From: Cystobasidiopsis lactophilus
Taxonomy: Eukaryota > Basidiomycota > Agaricostilbomycetes > Agaricostilbales > Chionosphaeraceae
Reading direction: 5' to 3'
NCBI GenBank assembly: GCA_001599975.1
Contig: BCIO01000002.1
Span: 3,731,883 to 3,795,882 of the forward strand
DNA: 64,000 bases
This document shows positions 11,109 through 23,734 of this stretch, one piece after another. The notes below the pieces were generated by a model, which ran no database searches, had not been told where the DNA came from, and saw nothing but the letters and a program-made list of their open reading frames with translations. Made by a program: the position numbers and the translations under genes. Each line of letters opens with the position of its first letter. Within the stretch, counting starts at the first letter, position 1.

Positions 11109-13783
11109 ATGCCTGGAAGCACATCAAGCGAAAGAGAGCCTTTACTCCCCACCTCCAACAAGGATGTGGACAAATACCAGCCTTCGAAAGGCGAAGTCCT
11201 CCGCTGGACTGGTGTTCTCGCTGCCGTCAAAGAGGGCAAGCTGCCCACCCAGTCCCAGCTGAACAACCTGCTTTCATACCTGAAAGACTCCGACTTGCTG
11301 TCCTCTGGAGCCGTGGGTCGCACCGGTCGTTTCTCGGCGGAAGGCCAGTTGGTCGCGGAAGATCTCCGTGGCATCCTTGGTGCTCTGGCCAAATTGGGCC
11401 AGGAGAAGAATGGTACGTTCACATCTGGCTGGAACTAACTCACTCCTGCTCACAAGGAGATCAGGCGACAATCAGTTCCAGCGCTTCCTCTTCCACACCA
11501 CACAGGCCTCGGTTGACGTCGAAGTCGATGATCTATCGACGACTGTCTCTCAAAGAGAAATAAGGAAGGACTCTCAGCAAGCCCTTGACTCGCTACGCAC
11601 CCTTGGCAACCTGGTTCTTTCCAGGTAGGCACACCCTCGCCGATTTTCTGCTTGAGCCCTTACGTATTCGCTTCAACAGCCCCGAATTCCGAAACATCCT
11701 TTCCGATGCAACTTTCCTGGTTCGCGACCTCTTTGCAGATGCAGCCACCGCTGTGGCCGACAAGACCAAGGACGCCGCTGACGCTGCCAGGCCTTCCGAG
11801 GAAATGCGCCGCCAAGGCGTCTCGATCGAGAAGACCAAGAAGCAAGTGAAAGATGCCAAGAAGAATTATCAGACCGGCCGCTACGATGCCCAGGCCAAGG
11901 GCATGGCCGCCGACGTTCGCGAGTGGGTCGACGAGCAGTCACCCTCCGATGTCAAGGACGCCATCATCGAGCGCCTCAAGAAGCTGGTCGTTTCCGTTCA
12001 AGACAACGCCGACTATCACAGTTCTATCAACAGCCTCGTCTCGCTCATCAAGAAGTACGCGTCTAGGGGTCTGGAAGCTGCCCAAGAAGCCAAAGACAAG
12101 TGAGCCTTGTGGCATTTCTGACCTCCACGAATCTGATGGAACTTCTGATCGACCAGGACCGACGTCCAAGCCGATGATGATGCATCCGAAGCTTTGGGCT
12201 TGCTGCGCGAGATCATCGAGAAGCTCGCCAACGGGAAATCGCTGGACGACGTCTTCCGCACCCTCGACCGCGTTTTGGAAGACATCAAGTCCGACGACCG
12301 CCTGTCTGCCTACTTCAAGGACCTCGGCGACTACATCGAGCGCTTGCTGCACGACGAGGGCTACGTCTTGACCCAAAAGGCATCTCGCAAGGCCGACAGC
12401 TTCATCGACAGGGCCCAAGAGCTGGTTGAAAGCAACGCCGCCTGGAAAAGCGACTCTCGCGCTTTGGCCGACGAGCTCCGAGCCTACATCCAAGCCATTG
12501 AGAATGATCCCACCACGGCCACTCTCACTAAGCATCGTGGGTCTTTTTTCTTATCCTGTTGACTTGGGCCGCCCATTGAACCGTTCCTGTCCAGTCACTT
12601 ACCTGAAGACCGATCTGGCGGACTTCGGCGTTTCTGGCTTCGATCTCTTTTCGTCCAAGGCGAAGGGCTTCTACAAGGACCTCTACGATGTCATTCTGCC
12701 CCGCGTCATCAGCTCGATCAAGGAGATTCCTTTGCCCCGGATCGAATACACCTCGGCTGACCTTGACCTGGTAATAGACGGCTTTAAGCTCGAGTCGGTC
12801 TCATTCATCCCGGACAAGATCGAGGTGACCAACCACAACGATTTGACGCTGGAGCAAGGCTTCGCCGCATTCGCCTCCAACTTCGAGTCTCAGACCAGGC
12901 TCAAGATCAAGGGCTTGCGCTTTTCGGCTTCTGACATCGCGTACTACATCTACAGCAAGAGCGGCTGGCAGTGGGAGGACGCCGGCCTGCTTGCGATGGA
13001 TCTTTCGGACGAGGGCCTATCGATCGACGTCGAGCTCGAGCTGGCCGGCGAAGAGGACAAGGAGACCTTCTTCAAGGTGCGACATGTCAACGTCGACCTC
13101 GACACCTTGCGCTACAGCGTCTCCCGCTCCGACCACTTCTTCTTGAACTACTTCATGAAGCCATTCGTCCGCCCGTACATCCACGAAGGACTCAAGAAAG
13201 CTCTGGAGCAGCAGATCAAGAAGTATCTTGAGGACGCGGATCACGATGTTCGTCCCCTTTATCGATAGGCTTAGTTTTGGCGCTTATGCCTTTTCGCAGC
13301 TTTATGGTTTGCAACAGCGGGCTATTGCTGCTGGAAGCGCTGCACCCTCGCCTGCTGCCTACTTCAGGGCGCTCTTCGCGTCTGGTTCAGGCCGTGCGTA
13401 TGTTTCTCTGATTCTGGTCTGCGCGATGCTGAGATTTGGTCTGTTCAGCCTTCGGCGCATCGCCCTCGGCCCGCACCACCCAAAAGGGAATCATTATCAC
13501 CGGCGCACACGGGGAGTTCCAGCTGGCGATTGGCGCCGACGAGCAGCTTCTGCCGGGCCGAGGTGGCCCGTCTGCAGACTACGAGAAGCGCAAGGCGTTG
13601 ATCGAAGAGGCCAAGGCACAAAGCTCGCGCATCATCGGCTCTGGCTCCAGCCTCTACAGCCAGGCGCAGGCTGCACTCGGCGCAGGCAAAGACCGTGCTG
13701 GCGAGGTCAATGTCGCGCTCAAGAGGCAAGAACGCGCGGAGGCGGCGCAAAAGGGCTGGCAAAGCAAGGCTTTCGATCTCTAG
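11109..13783 (+). CDS. HAM1/DUF4449 BPI-like fungal protein
   Basis: Seven exons: 11109-11412, 11465-11624, 11680-12099, 12157-12536, 12595-13247, 13300-13393 and 13449-13783. All junctions keep frame with standard donors. The N-terminus has acidic EREPLLP text. A long, charged, helical middle follows (NQFQRFLFHTTQASVDVEVD, repeated K/E/D-rich helices). The C-terminal half is beta-rich: PLPRIEYTSADLDLVIDG, SFIPDKIEVTNHND and YYIYSKSGWQWEDAG. This matches the fungal HAM1-like N- and C-terminal domains (DUF4449), which resemble lipid-binding BPI/LBP proteins. Related Neurospora proteins are linked to hyphal fusion, but a lipid-handling role here is inference. No transmembrane segment or signal peptide is evident. 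The last two exons are the least certain. Confidence 0.82.
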
Positions 13784-14283
13784 AAATGAACATTACGACC
13801 ATCCCATTTGTACACTACCTAAAGCACTTGGCATGCAAGCCCAACTCAAACACGAGAATCATAGCCATCAATTGCCGCCACCTTGTGGCAGACTAAGACT
13901 TGCATTTGCCACCGCTCAAGATCACTCTCTTGCCTAGAGCCGGAACACCGGTTCTCCAAAATGCGTATCACTTGCTTGTATGCTGCTCCTAGACGTCCTG
14001 GACATGTGTCGGGGCTGCAGACTGTTTGTCTGGGCCGCTCCAGCAACTTCCCGTCGCTTCAGCAGCTTCCAATCGACGTCTGAGCTAGCCTGGCTTCTTC
14101 TTTTTCTTGCGCTCTCGACCAAGTCTCTTTTGAAGCTCTCGAGGGTGTCGTTGCGCGGACACAAGCCCTGCCTCCCTTTCCTCGCTTTCTCGCGCCAATT
14201 TGAGCTGTGCCAGGCCCATCCTTGCGCTGCCGGCTCTGGTGCTCCTATCGCATGATTGACGTGAATTACCATCACCAACTATC
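13784..14283. other. Intergenic stretch
   Basis: About 500 bases between the HAM1-like gene and the MFS transporter. Short plus-strand frames have no supporting features. No RNA gene or repeat was seen. Confidence 0.5.
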
Positions 14284-16516
14284 ATGCCTTCAATTGCCGA
14301 AAAGTCAGACATTGAAGCGCCCCTCGCCGCATCGACAAAGGCCGCAAAGCTCGCCGAACAGACCAATTACCTGCCTCGCAAGCAGGTGCTCTTGATCTTT
14401 GCCCTGTGCTGCGGTTTGACATTCTTACACATGATGGATCAAACCATTGTCGGCAACTTGTTGCCGTCCATCCAGCGACAGCTTGGCGACGGTCGAGATG
14501 CATCTTGGGTGGCTACCGCTTTCCTCATGACGTGTGCTACTGCCAAGTTGCCTGGGTTGTCTTGATATGTATTTTTTGTCCCAGGTCCACCGCTAGCCAG
14601 CCCATCGCTGGAAGACTATCAGACGTCTTTGGCCGCAAACGAGTCACTTTGATCATGGTGGTGGTTTTCTTCGGTCTGTTGCCTAGCGCTAACTTCAACT
14701 GGGATGTTCAGCTTACCCTATCCTCTTTTTTATAGTGGGATCGTTGGGATGTGCCCTGGCTCAGAATATGGCCACTTTGATAGCTTTCAGGGCTATTGCG
14801 GGATTCGGCGGTTCCATCATTAGTCTTCTCATGATCAGTAAGGCGATGAGCTGATCAAGTATGAAGCACAGCCTCATTATTCATCGCAGTCATGACCGAC
14901 ATAGTGCCATTGAAGCAACGCGGGAACTATCAAGCCCTGATTTCTGCGAGCATAGCGTTAGTCCACTGCTCTTTGGAACGCTTTGGGACTGATAATGTGG
15001 TCTAGCCTGTCTAATGGATGCGGACCTCTTGTAAGCGTCGCCCTAATAATGGCCTGTCAATGCGCTGAAACGGATTGGCAAGGTCGGAGGTTTGATCGGA
15101 CAGCATGCAACCTTTCGGATCGCCTTCTACATCGTACGCGTCAATTCACACACAAGCGAGAGAGACTCACAGTCAGCACCCAGAATCTACCCTTCTGCGT
15201 GGTTGGCTTTATCGTCATTGCCTTCTTCCTACCCTTGAAGCATGTCAAAGGCACTCTGACGACCAAGATCTCTCAAGTAGACTTTACTGGATCTGCACTC
15301 ATTCTAGTGTCCACCACGTCTTTACTTTTGGGCTTGTCTTTTGTTGGTCCTCGCTTTGGGTGGGACTCGGTTCCGGTGCTCTTGCCGCTCCTCCTTGGCC
15401 TATTCCTTTCGGCCCTATTTCTGCTATGGGAATGGCGAGCCGAAAAGCGGGATGCATATCCCGTTGTGCCCATCGGTCTGCTGAAGGGCCGCCACCTGCT
15501 TGGCTGTGTCTTCGTGAACGTCGCTTCCGGGATGTGCATGTATGGCCAAATCTACTGTGAGTCACAGTAGCCTTCTTGGTCTAAGGTCACTTTTTGACGT
15601 ATAGACAAGACGTCCCGCTGTACTTTCAAGTCTTACGCGGCCAATCTCCGACCATGAGCGGCGTGCTCACCATCCCACTCTTTGTCGTTTGGGCCATAGC
15701 TGAGCCAATTGGCACCTATCTTGTGGGCCGATTCGACCAGTTCAAATGGAGCATCGGTGCTGGATGGGCTGGATGGGCCATTGGCACGGGGCTGCTTTCG
15801 ACCTGCGGCGAGAACACGCCACTTGCGAGGATCATTGGTTATTTGGTCATTGCGGGATCTGGAGCTGGCTTTACGTTTGTTTCCTGCCTTTTGGCTACGC
15901 TGGCTGCAGTTTGTTTTTATCTTCACTGTCTGCCATCGGGCGAACTGATTCGAAGGCCGCAGGTGAAGCCGGACGACACCGCTGTGGCGACAGCGTTCCG
16001 CAACTTTATTCGCATGTTGGGTGGCACACTCTCCTTAGCCATCGCGTCCACCCTGTTGACGCAAGCGCTGAAATCACACGCTCACCTGGACCGCGCGACT
16101 CTCACAAGTGTCCTGAACGACCCAGCTTCGCACGCCGGCCTGTCCCCCCAAGACCTCTCGGCTCTCAAGACTGCGTATGCCATTGGGTTCAAGTGGATCT
16201 GGTACTTGTTGGCATCCGTGTGCGCCGCCTCGTCAGTTCCTCCTCCTTTGATTGCGCACAGCAGCTAGGGTTAACGCGGCCAAACAGATGTGTCGTCACT
16301 CTGGCCTGTCTGGACAACGTTTCCATGAAGAGAGGAGATGACGAAGAGAAGGCAGCCAAGGCCAAGGTCTGGCTGGCAGCTCGGCAAGAGCGAAAGGCAG
16401 CGCGCAGTGGCAAAAAGGTCGCTCCCCTCCCGACTCCGACCAGTCCCGTTTCTGTGAGATCCACTCCTAGATCCTCTAGGCCTACCCTAGAAGAAGCTGT
16501 ATTCCAAAATGTGTAA
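14284..16516 (+). CDS. MFS drug transporter, DHA2-like (14 TM)
   Basis: Proton-coupled efflux pump of the plasma membrane or vacuole. The gene has about nine short introns. The start at 14284 gives a 40-residue cytosolic tail, then VLLIFALCCGLTFLHMMDQT (TM1, with the MDQT motif typical of DHA2 pumps). After splicing come PIAGRLSDVFGRKR (MFS motif A), GSLGCALAQNMATLIAFRAI, IAGFGGSIISLLM, VVGFIVIAFFLPL and GVLTIPLFVVWAIAEPIG. Near the end the intron with its acceptor at about 15961 joins to VKPDDTAVATAFRNFIRMLG, a well-conserved DHA2 segment. The C-terminal tail is basic and Ser/Pro-rich (SVRSTPRSSRP). Family members export drugs, azoles or metabolites; the substrate is not predictable. The many introns make exact joins in the 14.7-15.2 kb part tentative. 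Confidence 0.85.
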
Positions 16517-16641
16517 ATTGCCACCACCCACAAACAAGTTTAGCCGAGCCGAGCTTTGGCAGAAACAGCGAGGGCGTTTCCTGCTCCCCGTCCAACTCTT
16601 GCACCCAGTCCCGGCCAAGTGTGTTGAACAGCAGCCAAAAG

Positions 16642-19600
16642 ATGGAGGAGGCCAAGCCATGGTCGTTCTCGCTGCAGATGCAGTCGCAGGAGGACTTGGA
16701 GCTCGACTTGGAGGAGATCATCGCCGACCAGGAGACGATGCGCGAGTCGCTCGCCTTCCTGACCTCGACGCTGGCCGACGAGAAGGCGGACGCGCAGCAC
16801 TGGAGCACGGTGGCCTGCTACCTCTGGTCCTTCAACACGCCGGAAGCGAGGGAGGAGGCGCTCAAAGTCGCTGAGCTGGGCATCAAGACGCTCCAGAGCC
16901 AGCGCAAGGGCCGGTCCTCCGCCCTGCTCCTCTGCCAGCAGGTCGTCTACAACATCGCACTCGCCCGAGCCTGCCCATCTTGGAAGGTCGCCAGCCCAAG
17001 TGCGTCCAAGCTGTTTGCCGGCATAAAATAACGTTTTGCTCAACGGCGCACGCCACCCACAGAGTCCGAGGTGCTCAAGGAGGCCTACAAGAAGGAGGAC
17101 TACATCGCGAAAGCCCAGCAGGCCCTGTCCCAAGCCAAGGTGCTCGACCCCGAGTCGACTTATGTCAAGGAAGCTGCCGGTTGGTGGACTTGCCCTTCCC
17201 TGATCAGTTCTCTCGTTCTGATCTGCCTGCTTTTTTTTCTTCCAACAGTCCTGGTTGCTCTCAATGACATCCCCACCACCAATGACAACAAAAAGTTTGA
17301 GGGCCCGTCCAAAGCCGTTAACGAGCTCAAGACCCACGATCCAGACAGTCTAATAGCGGCTTACAGTCAGGTGCGTTGACTGGCTCCCTATCTCATTAGT
17401 CGTTCAAATCTAATAAGTCGCTTGTTTGTTCGTCGCACAGGCCCGGTTGCAGATCTATAAGCGCCAATTTGCGCAAGCCCTCCGCACTCTCCAAAACATC
17501 CTCGTCCACTGCCAAGACTTCCTGCCCGACCCGAGGATCGGAATCGGCATATGTTGGTACATGCTAGGGGACCGGGCACTGGCCAAGAAGGCTTGGAGGA
17601 TATCATTAAGAAAGGTGCGAGCCTCCAAAAACGGAGTTGTTGGAGCGCCATTGCTCATGTCCTCGCTCGCACAGAACCCTGGGAAACCTTCAGAAGGCGC
17701 AGCCATCTTCCTCGGCACGGCTCTGCTGAACGAGGCCAAGGAGGCCAACAAGGCGGGCGACGAGGACTTGGGCGCTCAGCTCTACACCGAGGCGTCCAAC
17801 ATGATCGGCGGTGTCTTCAAACAGGACAGGGCCAACGCCATCGCTGCCTGCCTTCTCGCTGCGCACTTTTTGCATGCCGGCAACATCCCCATGGTGTGTG
17901 ATGGCCTCTGCTTGTGATCCAGTTGGACTTTTCCTTGATCTCGGTTCATTGCAGGCCATCAAGCTGGCAGAGCGCGCCTTGCAGTTCTCAGACACCTCTC
18001 CGGTGCGCACTGAGTGCCACTATGCGCTAGCACGAGCGCTGCACGCCAAGGGAGACCTCGGCTTGGACACAGTCACCCAATACGCCCAGGCCGTTGCAGG
18101 GAACAGCAACTTTACCGCCGCTCGCTTGGCTTCTGCGCATCTCTTACCAAAACGTGAGCGCCGAGTTCCACCTTGAATTATCGCATCTCAATTCGCTGAT
18201 GATTGAATAACGCGTTTGCAGACGGCGAGACGGCGAGCGCTTACAACACCTTGCAGATGTCCCTCGACAAGTTCCCGCAGACCATCGAAGCCCAAGTTGG
18301 CCTCACCGTCCTGCGCGCCCACGCGGCCTTCACCTCCAAGCACAACTCGGCCGATGCTGAGGAGGAGCGGACCAAAGCCATCGCCGCTGCCGAGGCCGTC
18401 AATCGCTACATCGCTCTGGCCAACCCGGTAGCTTCCTCCTCCTCCGCTGCACCACCCACCACCACCCTCGACGTCGGTATGGTCCGCCGCGTGAACAAGG
18501 TCGCCGACGATGCCGACCTGTTTGTCGAGATGGCAAAGCTGTGGACGGTGGCCGACCCAAACAAGGCGCTCGCGTTTTACAAGACCAGCTTAAAAGTCCG
18601 GCGCTCGTGGGCCGCGAGAGGGAAAGAGGACCGGATACCGCCCCAGCTGCTCAACAACATTGGCTGCCTCGAGTACCTGCGGGGCGAATACGAGTCGGCG
18701 CGCGAGCACATCCAAGAGGCGCTCATGGAGACTGCCCAACTGGACAGGGCGGCCAAGACGCCGGAAGAGCAGAGCCGGGTCGACGCCCTGCTCACCACCA
18801 CCACTTACAACTTTGGCATCGTGCTCGAGGCGCTGGGCGACAAGGAGCAGGCAGAGCGCGTGTACAAAAACCGCGTGCTTGAGCGGCATCCCGAATTCGT
18901 CGATGGTGAGGTCTTGCCGCTTACCCTTGCTCGCTGTGGCTGACTCTCGCATGATGCCTTTCACAGCCAAAGCCCGACTGGCTTTGATGCACATGAGCGA
19001 CCGCGACCTCGAAAAGGCGCACGAAATCATCAAGGAAGCCCTGACCGCGGCGCCAAAGGCGATGGAGATTCGCGCACTCTATACCTACTACCTTTGCGAG
19101 ACCAAGGCGTGGGATGTTGCGTACAGCTTCACCATCAACTCGCTCAAGGACATCCACCCGCAAGACATCTACTCCCTCTGCGCGCTGGGCATGCTCATGT
19201 ACAACCAAGCCCGTGAGGCGCGGCCGAACAGCGAAGAGACGCAGCGCAAGCAGGCGATCAAATACATCAAGAGCGCCGAGTTCTACGACAAGGCCATCAA
19301 AATCGACCCGCTGTGCAGCTTCGCCGCAATGGGCCTGGCCATCGCGCTGGCCGAATCCAACCTCATCCCGTCCTCGGCCAAAAGGACGCCAGCCGAGGCT
19401 GCCGCTTTCAGGACTCGCAGTACCCGCGACGCCCTCACCATCTTAACCAAGGTCCGAGAAACGATCGCCCTCTCTTCGAACACGTCCGTCGCTGCAGCAA
19501 ACGTCTACATCAACCTGGGCCACACCTACGGCTTCCGGGAGGAGTGGGACAAGGCCATCGAAGCTGTGAGTGCTATGACTTCCCCTCACGTAGAGTCTCT

Positions 19601-20712
19601 GGCTGATTCTTGCCCGACGCACACGCAGTACTCGCTGGCTTCAAAGCGGTTCTACAGTGGCGAAAACGTGTCTGCCCTCATGTGCCTGGCCAGGATGTAC
19701 TGCTTCAAAGCAGCGAAGGATTTTAGCTATGCCGACTACCAAACGGGCCTAGACTACGCTCGTCAGGCAAGTAATGCTGGCTGCGAGTTTGACACCTCTT
19801 TTTAACTGACTGCGAGCGCAGGCACTCGCCCTCGCGCCAAAGGACGACTCACTTCGATACAACATTGCGATCATCCAGCAGAAGGGCTTGGAGCTGCTGT
19901 CGGATCTGGATCCCCAGCGCCGCAGGCTGGCGCAAATCAAAGAGTCCATCGCCCAAGCGCAAGAAGCTCAGGTCACCTTCACGCAACTCGCCGCCGTCCA
20001 GGCCAAGGCGACGCCGTACAGCATCGACATGGCCGCCCAGCGAGCCAAGTACGGCGTCAACCTCATCAACCGTGCCAACAACGAAGTGCTCACCACTCAA
20101 ACCGAGTATGAGACCTCGGAGCAAGGCCGACAGGACACCATCAAGGCAGAGCGCGCTGCAGAAAAGTTACGGCAACAGCAGGCCGAGCAGGAGCGGCTGG
20201 ACGAGATTGCCCGCCACAACGAGGCCATCGCGGAAGAGCGCCGCAAGATGCAAGAGGAAGCCAAGGCGTGGATGGACGCACGCAAAATCATCGACTCCGA
20301 CGAGGAGAAAGAGACCAGGAAGCGTACCGGCGGCGCTCGCAAGAAGAAGGAGGACGGCGGCGACGGCGCGGCCGCGGCCGAGGGCGAGGAGGGCGAGGAG
20401 AAGCCGAAGAAGCGGCCCCCAAAGCGAAAGGTGAGCGCTCTCCCCATCACTGGCTCGGAATCGATTCTAAGAAACATCATCCAGACCGCGACGAAGAAGA
20501 AAGAGGGCCCCGCTACCACCGAGAATGGCGAGCCAGCCAAGGACGCTCCTGGTGAAGAGGAAGACGAGGAGGACGAAGATGTGATCAGCCGGCCTCGCAA
20601 GAATGCCAAACTCTATGTGAGTAGTTCTCGCTATTTGGGTCTTGCAAGCTTCGAGCTCAATTCGTTGTACAAGAAATCGACTGAGTTTGTCGGGTCGGAT
20701 GACGATGAATGA
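16642..20712 (+). CDS. CTR9: Paf1-complex subunit CTR9 (TPR protein)
   Basis: Scaffold of the RNA polymerase II-associated Paf1 complex, needed for co-transcriptional histone H2B ubiquitination and H3K4/K36 methylation. The protein is a long TPR array. Readable pieces include LWSFNTPEAREEALKVAELG, QIYKRQFAQALRTLQNILV, GICWYMLGDRALAKKAW, LLNNIGCLEYLRGEYESA, NFGIVLEALGDKEQAERVY, PQDIYSLCALGMLMYN and NVYINLGHTYGFREEWDKA. All are characteristic CTR9 segments in the expected order. After the repeats come a coiled coil (AAEKLRQQQAEQERLDEIAR) and a Lys/Glu-rich nuclear tail ending STEFVGSDDDE. About nine introns. The start is at 16642 (MEEAKPWSFSLQ); the last intron sits just before KSTEFVG. A highly conserved single-copy gene, so a useful anchor for placing the species. 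Confidence 0.93.
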
Positions 20713-21290
20713 TGGCTCCAAGGATGTCTGCATGGAGGAAGGGGAGCTTTTGCAATGCTGGACCCATCAGCGCGAATGACCGAATGACCTCCCCAGCTGC
20801 TCGGCCCGGGTGGCCCGGGCGCGATAGAGATTTGCGCCCTTGAGCGAGCTCCGCCAAGAACCCCCGCGAAATCGCGCTTCTTTGTCGCTGTGGAGCTCAC
20901 TGGTGCTCTACAAAGCCTATAGACGTTCAAGATGGGCCTTCCGCGCGGTTCTCGAGCGCAACTTGTGGCGGCGCATTCGACTTCCTTGAAGCTGGACCTA
21001 ATGTTTGCCTTCCCGGCCTTACGAACTGCCCTTGGGACGCATTCTGAAGCAACAGAACGCGTTAAGAACTCGATCCGCGCGCGCAGAGAGACAGACCTCA
21101 TCGCTAACATTTCAACACTGGCACGATTCTGACAGCCGGTTGTTTTTGCCAGCGATGCTCGGCCACCCTCTTTTGCTTCGCTCTCTTGCTCCATCACCAC
21201 CTCCTGCTCGCTTCCCGTCTGTGAAGCTCGACCATCCTTACACCCTGCTGACTCTCTCATCATGCTGGTCAGCCCTCGGATTTCACGCGC
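20713..21290. other. Intergenic stretch
   Basis: About 580 bases between CTR9 and the Mei2-like gene. It probably holds the CTR9 3' end and the next promoter. Minus-strand open frames here are broken and unsupported. Confidence 0.45.
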
Positions 21291-23541
21291 ATGGCTTGGT
21301 GGTGGGCTCATGAGCGAGCTGTCACCCCAAAGCCCGTCGGCATTCATGATTCTGGCGACGAGAGCGACGTGGAAGAGCATACGCTCTTTGCAGAGCTGAC
21401 TTTGAACGTGCGCTCACCTCTTCGAAAGCTGCAAGGCGGGCGCTGTCACTGACCTTGACGCCGCGCTCACCAGTCCCCACGCTCCCACAGCAAGCCGCAA
21501 GCAATCAACACTCCCCAGAAGCCCTCCCACTCCTCTGCCCCGTGGCCTTTGCATCATGAGCGCTTCGGCATGCTCACCCCGCCCGAGACGCCGTTCACCA
21601 ATCGCACCGACAAGGCGGGTGCGAGCGTCTTCGAGCACAAAATCTTGCAGCCCAGCCACTCTGCTTTCCCTCTCACGCCTCCTGCCACCGCAGAACGACA
21701 AAAGCAGTCCCACACCGCCTTGCTCAAGACGCCCGCTCACAGGCCTGCTCGCTCTCCCCAAAAGCGCTCACCCCTTTCAAGCTCCCCGCGCAAGCGCGCC
21801 AAGCTTCAGACTCTTTTCAAGCCTTCCCAACGCTACATCTTGCTGACCAACGTCAACCCCGAGATTGCGCCTTCCTTCCTCCGACTCCTTCTGACCGAAG
21901 ATTATGGCAGCTCGCTGTCTGTTGCCTACACTCATGACATGCATCTCGGTCGCGTTGCTCTCGGATGGCGCGACAGCCGCGAAGCCTACTCGGCTTTTGA
22001 GAGATTCAAAATCGAGAAGCGCCTGACAGCCGGTGGGCAGCCATTGGAGTTTTGCTTCGTCCCTCGAGCCGAAATGAAGCGCGTAAGCTTTTTAACACCC
22101 TTCATTAGCTGCTTGTGGATGACCTGAAGCCGTTGTGCAGCTGGCGCCGCCCTACGAAACGCCTTCGGGCTTGAGCCTGTCAGATGGCTGCGTCGAGATT
22201 CGCTGCGCTCCTGGCCTCGAGGTTTCCAAGCTGACAGTACGTTATGCATCCTCTGTGATTGCCCCCTATGGCTCAAGGCGCCGTTCAGAGCGCTCTCGTT
22301 CGCAACGGCGGCGACCTCAAGGCCGTGACCATCATCTTCGAAGGCAGCGCCTTTCTGGCTGAGTACTTCGACAGCCGAAGTGGTGAAATGGCTGTGTCCA
22401 AAATGAACGGTACGTTGCAGGATCAACGCGCAGCTATGGCAGATTGCTGAAAGTTTGGGTACAGGCATGGTCATCGACGGCCACCGAATCGAAGCTTTAC
22501 CGTTCAACATTGACGCCCCCTCCTACGCGCATCTCTTCAAAGACCCACAGGGTGTCAAAGCCTCGCACAGCGACCCTATCAAGCCTCAAGGGGCCTCGAC
22601 CCCCGCCACGTTGGCTAACGACGTTTTCGATTCGGCTCCCATCACTTTTGGCCACCGGAAGCCTTTGGGACAACTGGGCGATTCCAACGTTCCCTTCACC
22701 CCAAATCAACGTGCTCTCGCTACCGTCGGCCGGCTCTGCTCAGATCCGATCCCGCCCCAGTGCCAAATCAACCTGTGGGCTTTGGAAGCTGGCATGGATG
22801 GCCGAACCACCTTGATGCTCAAAAGTGAGCTCCTTTTTCCTGGCCTCTTATCAGCGCTCGTATGCTGACCCGATCGCACGCACAGATCTGCCCAGCCATT
22901 GGACCAGAGACGACGTCAAGTCTTACGTCGAGAAACACGCTTTCGGCCTTTGCGACTACGTCTACGTTCGGTATGACTTCCAGAAACAGCAGTCCATGTG
23001 AGTTGATCCATCGGCTCACTCAATGCGCGCGCGGCCTCTCAACCAGCCACAACAGGCGCTACGCTTTCATCAACTTGAAAAGCCCCCAAGCGGTCCTTCA
23101 CTTCGTTCGAAGCCACTCCAGCTCTTTCTACAGCAAGGAATCCAGCGACAAGCTGGTCCAACTCTCTTTCGCCGATTTGCAGGGCAGAGCGAGCTGCATC
23201 TCTCGCCACCGCAATTCTTCAGTGTTCGTCGCGCTTTCCTGTCTTGTTTGAATCTGCTAATCGGGACCATCGCGACCATCGCAAATGCAGCATGGATGCG
23301 CCACCCGCCTTCCGACCCATGCTCCTGTACACGTCGGGCGAGCACATTGGCGAAGAGGAGCCATTCCCTGCTCCTAACGACTACGCGAAAGGTGCGTTCC
23401 TACTCACATACGCGAGAACTCGAACACTGCCCTTATGTTGCGCACCCAGTCCTCGCCTCCAAGGAAAGCCTCCGACGCGGCCTCTTCAGCAAGAACCCCG
23501 GCGAGCCTCGCCCCGCTCTATTCGCCCCCGTCCTCAACTGA
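21291..23541 (+). CDS. Mei2-like RNA-binding protein
   Basis: RNA-binding protein of the Mei2 type, a family that controls meiotic entry in yeasts and development in plants. The N-terminal exon 21291-21409 begins MAWWWAHERAV, with acidic DESDVEEHTLFAEL. It joins a Pro/Ser-rich region (TPPETPF, SPRKRAKLQ). A first RRM-like fold carries QRYILLTNVNPEIAPSFLR and a second ALVRNGGDLKAVTIIFEG. The diagnostic C-terminal domain (RRM_2) reads MDGRTTLMLKNLPSHWTRDD, YAFINLKSPQAVLHF, KLVQLSFADLQG and FRPMLLYTSGE, spliced from several exons. The stop is at 23539-23541. About seven introns. The first exon is my extension of the clear coding region, based on a phase-0 GTGCGC...CACCAG intron. Target RNAs are unknown. 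Confidence 0.85.
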
Positions 23542-23734
23542 GTCTGTCGCGCTCTACCCCAAAACGATCCTTCCTTCCCAAGACGTTCTGTTCCGGACTT
23601 ATTGTACAAGTGCTATTGAATTCATTGCCTGCGAAAGGCATCGGCTTGCTTACAGAGCAATTCGATCGCCGTCAAATTCGGAGCCCCACGGCTCTGATTT
23701 TGCATCTGCCTGAACTCCTTGTTCCGCATCCAGC